64,000 nt of DNA from BQJU01 sp964015035 (GTDB lineage: Bacteria; Bacteroidota; Bacteroidia; Chitinophagales; Saprospiraceae): assembly GCA_964015035.1 (NCBI GenBank), contig CAXHCA010000008.1, positions 21,189-85,188 on the forward strand, in the 5' to 3' direction. A program made the translations under genes and the position numbers. This document shows, piece after piece, positions 58,976 through 64,000 of the stretch (the first letter of the stretch is position 1; each line of letters begins with the position of its first letter). The notes beneath the pieces are model-generated. The model had not been told where the DNA came from. It saw only the letters and a program-made list of their open reading frames with translations, and did not search any database.

Positions 58976-61900
58976 ATGCCCAGCCTTCAATCTACAACGC
59001 CTTGGTACAAAGATAGCATCATTTACGCCCTACACATTCGCTCCTTTTTTGACAGTAATGGCAGTGGTATCGGTGATATTAATGGATTGACTGAAAAGCT
59101 GGATTATCTCGAAGACTTGGGGGTCAATGTGGTCTCTTTGCTTCCCTTCTATAAATCGCCTTTGCGAGATGATGGATATGATATATCCGATTTTTGCTCG
59201 GTGCACCCGGACTACGGAAATATGTCTGATTTTCGACGGTTTTTGGCGGAAGCCCAGAAAAGAGGCATTCGGGTTATCATTGACCTGATCATGAACCACA
59301 CTTCGACCCAGCACGAGTGGTTTCAACGGGCCAGGAAAGCAGCGCCGGGATCTCCGGAACGCGACTTTTATGTGTGGAGTGATACTCAGGAGCGCTACCA
59401 GGATGCCAGCGTGATTTTTAATGATTACGAAACCAGCAACTGGGAGTGGGACAATGTTGCGAAGGCCTATTATTGGCATCGATTTTACCACCATCAGGCG
59501 GATTTGAATTATGACAATGAGCAGGTCAGAGAAGAAATTCGTAAAGTAGTTGATTTCTGGTTTGACATGGGGGTCGATGCGCTAAGGGTTTCTTCTATCA
59601 TGTTTACCTATCGTAGAGAAGGCTCCAATTGTGAAAACCTGCCTGAGGTACACGATTACCTCAAGGAACTTCGGAAGTATGTGGATCAAAAGCATCCAGG
59701 TAAAGTACTGGTGGCTGAAACCAACCTTTGGCCCGAAGAGGCTGCTCAGTATTTTGGTAAAGGAGATGAATGCCACATGAATTACCACTTTCCGTTGATG
59801 CCGCGTCTTTTTATGGCCTTACAAACGGAAGATCGTTATCCCATTGTTGACATCCTGTACCAAACGCCAACCATCCCGGAAAATTGCCAGTGGGGCCTAT
59901 TCCTGCGGAACCATGATGATTTGATGTTGTCGATGGTCACTGAGGAGGAAAGGGATTACCTGTATCGGGTATTGGCACAAGATCCGGGGTCCCGTATCAA
60001 TAAAGGCATTCGCCGCCGATTAGCTCCTTTATTAGCCAATGATCGCCGAAAGCTGGAATTGTTGAATAGCCTGCTTTTTTCACTTCCCGGCACACCGGTG
60101 ATTTATTACGGGGATGAAATCGGGATGGGCGATAATATTTACCTGGGGGATAGAAACGGTGTACGAACGCCCATGCAGTGGAGTGCCGACCGCAACGCCG
60201 GTTTTTCTGTTGCCAATCCGCAGAAGCTCTTTCTGCCGGTGATCCAGGATCCACTGTATCGTTATGAGGCGGTCAATGTAGAGGTGCAAAACCGCAATTC
60301 ATCCTCTCTTCTATGGTGGATGAAAAATATTATTGCCATGCGCAAGCGCCTCAAAGCTTTCAGCCGGGGTGATATTACCTTCCTGGAGCCGCTCAATGGT
60401 AAAATTTTGGCTTTTACCCGGACTTATGAGGGGGAAAGCATTTTGGTGGTCTACAACCTCTCTAAACATTCCCAGGCCGTAGAATTGGATCTCAAAGACT
60501 TTGCAGGAGTACGCCCGGTAGAAATTTTTAGTCAAAGCAAGTTTTTTACGGTAGGAACAACACCCTATCGCTTTACCATGGGCCCTTATGGATACTATTG
60601 GTTTTTGATGGAGCAACAGGAAGACCAGGATGATATGCCCAAGGAAAGGTCCATTCCCGAAATTGTTTCAGAGGAGGAATGGAGTGCCTTTTTTGATACT
60701 TATACTACCAAACGGCATTTTGAAAAAAAGATATTGCCCACCTACTTGCGCAATTGCCGCTGGTTTAGTGGAAAATCCAGGAAAATCGTTTCTATTGATG
60801 TCAGCCGTTATCCCGCGATCATGGTCGGTGAATCTCCTGTATTTCTCTTACAGATTCACCTGCGATATACACACGGCTTGCCGGAAACCTACTTTTTGCC
60901 GGTAGGATTGGTCATACAGGCAGAAAGCATCGTACGCTATCTCAAAAATGAATCCAATAGTGTACTTTGCTATTTAAAAACCCCTTCTGTAGAGGCCATT
61001 GTGGTCGATGCCATTTATCAGGAAGAATTCCGCAATGAACTGTTTTGGCTGATAAAAAACCAAACGGATGTTGCATTGCCAGAAGGCCTTCTACGATTTG
61101 AACCCGGAAAGATTTTGTCCTCCTTGGTAATGGAAAAAGAAGACGTAGTATCAGAGGTTTTAAAGGTGGAGCAAAGCAATACTTCGGTCATTTACAACAA
61201 TCAGTTTTTCTTTAAAATCTACCGCAAACTCGATGTCGATGTCAACCCAGACCTGGAGCTGGTACGCTTTCTATCGGAACAAACGGATTTTGAATATTCG
61301 CCACGTTATGGCGGGGGCATTCAATACATCAATCAAACTGAAAAATCATATACGATACTGGGCTTATTGCAGGATAAAATTCCCAACCAGGGAGAAGCTT
61401 GGACCAGCATGTTGGAATCACTGAGCCGGTATTATGAAAAGGTCTTGACCCAGGTCGAGCGGCAAGCCGCTTTGCCAAAATTGGTTCGTAAAAAGCGGCT
61501 CTATTTTGAAGATATTCCCGAAACGATCCAGGAACTGATCGGAAGTGTGACTTATGAGCGGGTAACGCTATTGGCGAGGCGTACGGCCGAAATGCACATT
61601 GCTCTGGCCTCCAACGAGGACAATCCGGACTTTTGTCCGGAGCGCTTTACGCAACATTACCAACGAGCGGTGTACTCCAGCAATCGGAAATTGGTGAGTG
61701 AGAAATTTAATGCCCTCACTGCACGCCTTGATCGTTTGCCCCCCAAGGTAGCGGCAGAAGTGGAGCAGGTGCTCGATCTACGCGAAGAGATTTTGCGGAC
61801 GTTCAGTGATTTTTTTGACCATAAGGTGGACACCTACAAAACCCGTATTCACGGGGATTATCACCTGGGGCAGGTCCTCTTTAATGGCCGTGATTTTTAT

Positions 61901-62326
61901 ATCATTGACTTTGAAGGAGAACCGATGTTGTCGATCAGTGAGCGACGCTTGAAAAAAACACCCTTTAAGGATGTGGCTGGCATGATCCGGTCATTTCATT
62001 ATGCGGCTTATGGTCAGCTATTGCTCAATGCAAATTATCGGAAGGAAGACATGGAATTCCTGGAGAAGTGGGCGCGCCAATGGTTCCATTACATCAGCCA
62101 ATCTTACCTGACGGCCTACCTGGATCGGGCGGCCGGACAGAAGTTTATCCCGGAAAAGGAGGTAGATTTACAGCTTTTGCTTCGCAATTACATTTTGGAA
62201 AAAGCCATTTACGAATTGGGATATGAAATGAATGCCCGCCCCGATTGGCTGCCGATTCCCGTTAGAGGCGTATCGTATGTTATGGAGGAAATTCGAAATG
62301 AATCAATGACCAATGCGGAGGAATAG
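58976..62326 (+). CDS. treS: Trehalose synthase-maltokinase fusion with altered GH13 nucleophile
   Basis: 1116 residues, the usual size for TreS fused to maltokinase. Residues 1-570 are GH13 TreS: YALHIRSFFDSNGSGIGDIN, LLPFYKSPLRDDGYDISDF, DLIMNHTSTQHEWFQ (region I), VLVAETN with acid/base Glu248 (region III), LRNHDDLML with His313-Asp314 (region IV), and NGVRTPMQWSADRNAGFS. Region II, however, reads GVDALRVSSIMF: Ser206 replaces the expected nucleophile Asp two residues after the invariant Arg204. Residues about 590-1110 form the maltokinase: RIHGDYHLGQVL (Asp961) and YIIDFEGEP (Asp978), both intact. Known role of intact fusions: trehalose-maltose interconversion and maltose-1-phosphate formation for the GlgE glucan pathway. 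Here the kinase half probably works and the isomerase half may not. Confidence 0.93.
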   Translation: MPSLQSTTPWYKDSIIYALHIRSFFDSNGSGIGDINGLTEKLDYLEDLGVNVVSLLPFYKSPLRDDGYDISDFCSVHPDYGNMSDFRRFLAEAQKRGIRVIIDLIMNHTSTQHEWFQRARKAAPGSPERDFYVWSDTQERYQDASVIFNDYETSNWEWDNVAKAYYWHRFYHHQADLNYDNEQVREEIRKVVDFWFDMGVDALRVSSIMFTYRREGSNCENLPEVHDYLKELRKYVDQKHPGKVLVAETNLWPEEAAQYFGKGDECHMNYHFPLMPRLFMALQTEDRYPIVDILYQTPTIPENCQWGLFLRNHDDLMLSMVTEEERDYLYRVLAQDPGSRINKGIRRRLAPLLANDRRKLELLNSLLFSLPGTPVIYYGDEIGMGDNIYLGDRNGVRTPMQWSADRNAGFSVANPQKLFLPVIQDPLYRYEAVNVEVQNRNSSSLLWWMKNIIAMRKRLKAFSRGDITFLEPLNGKILAFTRTYEGESILVVYNLSKHSQAVELDLKDFAGVRPVEIFSQSKFFTVGTTPYRFTMGPYGYYWFLMEQQEDQDDMPKERSIPEIVSEEEWSAFFDTYTTKRHFEKKILPTYLRNCRWFSGKSRKIVSIDVSRYPAIMVGESPVFLLQIHLRYTHGLPETYFLPVGLVIQAESIVRYLKNESNSVLCYLKTPSVEAIVVDAIYQEEFRNELFWLIKNQTDVALPEGLLRFEPGKILSSLVMEKEDVVSEVLKVEQSNTSVIYNNQFFFKIYRKLDVDVNPDLELVRFLSEQTDFEYSPRYGGGIQYINQTEKSYTILGLLQDKIPNQGEAWTSMLESLSRYYEKVLTQVERQAALPKLVRKKRLYFEDIPETIQELIGSVTYERVTLLARRTAEMHIALASNEDNPDFCPERFTQHYQRAVYSSNRKLVSEKFNALTARLDRLPPKVAAEVEQVLDLREEILRTFSDFFDHKVDTYKTRIHGDYHLGQVLFNGRDFYIIDFEGEPMLSISERRLKKTPFKDVAGMIRSFHYAAYGQLLLNANYRKEDMEFLEKWARQWFHYISQSYLTAYLDRAAGQKFIPEKEVDLQLLLRNYILEKAIYELGYEMNARPDWLPIPVRGVSYVMEEIRNESMTNAEE

Positions 62327-62485
62327 CGCTTACCGTTTGTCTTTTCTCATCTTTGACAAATTTCCATTGTCTTTTCATCGACTTTTAGATCAGATGGCAC
62401 GAGTTGAACCGGCAAAAGAGGCCAAATGGGTGCCCTGGCGCTAATGTTAAGGTAGAGTCATCTTTGTCAAAACAAGAGAAAAGGA

Positions 62486-62516
62486 TTGATAAACCAGTCG
62501 GAATTGCGTAATTTTG
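62486..62516 (+). promoter_or_regulatory. Bacteroidota-type promoter for ahcY
   Basis: TTG (62486-62488), 20 nt, then TAATTTTG (62509-62516), a full match. The ATG at 62550 follows 33 bp later. Confidence 0.65.
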
Positions 62517-62549
62517 CACCTCATTTTAAAAAAATAAATATTGTTATCC

Positions 62550-63863
62550 ATGCAATCAACAGGAAGTCAAGTAAAATACAAGGTAAAAGATATTGCTCTG
62601 GCAGAGTGGGGGCGAAAGGAAATGGAACTAGCAGAGGCAGAAATGCCGGGCTTAATGTCCCTGCGTGAAGAGTACGGCGAGTCAAAGCCATTGAAAGGTG
62701 CGCGCATTGCCGGATGTTTGCACATGACGATCCAAACTGCCGTATTGATCGAAACGCTGATCGAGCTGGGAGCGGAGGTTAGTTGGTCTTCTTGTAACAT
62801 TTTCTCAACACAAGATCACGCGGCCGCTGCCATTGCCGCGGCTGGTATTCCCGTTTATGCCTGGAAAGGTATGAACGATGAAGAATTCTGGTGGGCTATT
62901 GAGCAGACCCTTTTTGCTTTTGAAGGAGGCCAACCGCTAAATATGATTCTTGATGATGGTGGAGACCTGACCAATGTGGTATTGGACAAGCATCCTGAAT
63001 TGGCTGCGGGTATCAAAGGATTGAGCGAAGAGACAACGACCGGTGTACACCGATTGTACGAAAGACAGCAAAAAGGCACTTTATTGATGCCAGCGATCAA
63101 TGTCAATGACTCGGTAACCAAGTCTAAATTTGACAACAAATACGGTTGTAAAGAATCTTGTGTAGATGCTATTCGTCGGGCTACAGACATCATGTTGGCT
63201 GGAAAGGTCGCTGTTGTTGCAGGCTATGGTGATGTTGGCAAGGGGTCTGCAGCTTCATTGCGCGGAGCAGGTTGTCGGGTAATCGTCACAGAAATTGATC
63301 CCATTTGTGCCCTACAGGCCGCAATGGATGGTTTTGAGGTGAAAAAGATGGTCAATGCCATTCCTCGGGCTAATATCATTGTCACGGCTACGGGTAATAA
63401 AGATATCATCACTGCGGAGCATTTCAAACTGATGAAGGATAAGACGATCGTTTGTAACATTGGGCACTTCGACAATGAGATCGATATGGCTTGGTTGAAT
63501 GGTACGTACGGTGATACAAAAGTGGTGATCAAACCACAGGTAGACAAGTATACCGTTGATGGTAACGATATCCTGGTATTGGCGGAAGGTCGTTTGGTCA
63601 ACCTCGGTTGTGCTACCGGCCACCCATCTTTTGTCATGTCCAATTCCTTTACCAATCAGGTATTGGCTCAACTCGAATTGTGGCAGAATAGCGATAATTA
63701 CGAAAACAAGGTATACATGTTGCCTAAGCATCTGGATGAGCAAGTTGCTCGTTTGCACTTGGCAAAAATTGGTGTTGAATTGGAAGAGTTGTCTAAAGAT
63801 CAGGCTGAATACATCGGTGTTGAGCAGGAAGGACCATTCAAACCAGAATACTACCGTTACTAG
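62550..63863 (+). CDS. ahcY: Adenosylhomocysteinase
   Basis: 437 residues from the ATG at 62550 (MQSTGSQVKYKVKDIALAEW); an in-frame TTG at 62541 is possible but unneeded. Substrate and catalytic segments: GCLHMTIQTAVLIETL, SCNIFSTQDHAAAAIA, GLSEETTTGVHRLYER, NDSVTKSKFDNKYGC (Lys/Asp). NAD-binding motif VVAGYGDVGKGSAASLRGAG. The C-terminal KPQVDKYTVDG, ... PFKPEYYRY is standard. It hydrolyses S-adenosylhomocysteine to adenosine and homocysteine, relieving inhibition of methyltransferases. A repeat element starts 28 bp past the stop. Confidence 0.97.
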   Translation: MQSTGSQVKYKVKDIALAEWGRKEMELAEAEMPGLMSLREEYGESKPLKGARIAGCLHMTIQTAVLIETLIELGAEVSWSSCNIFSTQDHAAAAIAAAGIPVYAWKGMNDEEFWWAIEQTLFAFEGGQPLNMILDDGGDLTNVVLDKHPELAAGIKGLSEETTTGVHRLYERQQKGTLLMPAINVNDSVTKSKFDNKYGCKESCVDAIRRATDIMLAGKVAVVAGYGDVGKGSAASLRGAGCRVIVTEIDPICALQAAMDGFEVKKMVNAIPRANIIVTATGNKDIITAEHFKLMKDKTIVCNIGHFDNEIDMAWLNGTYGDTKVVIKPQVDKYTVDGNDILVLAEGRLVNLGCATGHPSFVMSNSFTNQVLAQLELWQNSDNYENKVYMLPKHLDEQVARLHLAKIGVELEELSKDQAEYIGVEQEGPFKPEYYRY

Positions 63864-63890
63864 GATTTGCTTTAGCAAATTAGAAATAGT

Positions 63891-64000
63891 CTAAGTGCAT
63901 GATTGGAGGTAGTCCCTGAAGTATATTCGGGCAAGCTATTCAGTTCCGGTAAAACCGGGATTTTGGAACCTCTTTTCGGCTATTTTGGTCCCGGCCCTTT
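63891..64000 (+). repeat. Inverted-repeat element, copy H (cut by window end)
   Basis: Left end CTAAGTGCATGATTGGAGGT, hairpin 1 CCCTGAAGTATATTCGGG and hairpin 2 CCGGT-AAA-ACCGG are intact. After CGGCTATTTT the sequence becomes GGTCCCGGCCC, unlike other copies, so the central hairpin may again be different. The right end is outside the window. Confidence 0.88.

Noticed and set aside
1..64000. CRISPR arrays, rRNA genes, prophage, complete insertion sequences
   Set aside because: I looked for regularly spaced repeats, conserved rRNA segments, integrase/transposase motifs and capsid/portal genes and saw none. The only repeats are the dispersed inverted-repeat elements and short motifs listed.

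Overview
The window is a chromosomal segment from a member of the Bacteroidota, most likely the Saprospiria (Lewinella/Haliscomenobacter-like). Evidence for this: a complete porP-gldK-gldL-gldM-gldN block for the type IX secretion/gliding motor, five proteins with predicted type IX C-terminal sorting domains, Bacteroidota-type promoters (TTG, then about 20 nt, then TAnnTTTG), a split ExbB/ExbD module, and families largely limited to the phylum (DUF4293, DUF2452, the porP/sprF family). Base composition is moderate and even. I see no phage, plasmid, CRISPR array or complete insertion sequence.

Layout. 1-1.3 kb: 3' part of a superfamily 1 helicase. 1.3-7.4 kb: T9SS core on the minus strand. 7.6-15.3 kb: DUF255 thioredoxin-like protein, an S24 (LexA-like) repressor divergent from a glucosaminidase, a long acyl-CoA dehydrogenase/oxidase and an HtrA protease. 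15.5-19.2 kb: stand-alone LytTR regulator, a candidate small RNA, and a secreted cohesin/dockerin-like T9SS cargo. 19.3-22.3 kb: ruvX-def, RNase H, TatD and tRNA-Ser(GGA). 22.4-24.7 kb: exbB, a membrane protein and two exbD genes. 24.8-31.6 kb: mixed housekeeping and DUF genes. 31.7-37.6 kb: a Flavo-1-like RNA candidate, cysE-cysM, rpe and a TonB-dependent receptor. 38-54.4 kb: rich in secreted proteins (four T9SS cargos, a duplicated-domain barrel protein), with small housekeeping genes and a MATE exporter. 55-64 kb: pyrophosphatase, a gene-poor kilobase, a basic DNA-binding-like protein, a sterol-desaturase-family enzyme, a TreS-maltokinase fusion and ahcY.

How the genes work together. The minus-strand block builds the T9SS motor and its ring partners, and the type A/B sorting-domain proteins elsewhere in the window are its likely substrates. 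ExbB/ExbD could energise the TonB-dependent receptor. CysE and CysM form the two-step serine-to-cysteine route; AhcY belongs to the connected methyl cycle.

Most notable observations. (1) A dispersed family of about 140-200 bp non-coding elements with 20-bp terminal inverted repeats occurs at least eight times between genes; its central hairpin has been exchanged for an unrelated sequence that still folds. (2) The TreS half of the TreS-maltokinase fusion has Ser206 where the GH13 catalytic nucleophile Asp is expected, while the other catalytic residues and the kinase motifs are intact. (3) Several intergenic segments look like undescribed structured RNAs, notably 15.96-16.12 kb and 22.05-22.22 kb. 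(4) A 17-bp-arm hairpin separates gldM from gldN, and a terminator separates gldK from gldL.
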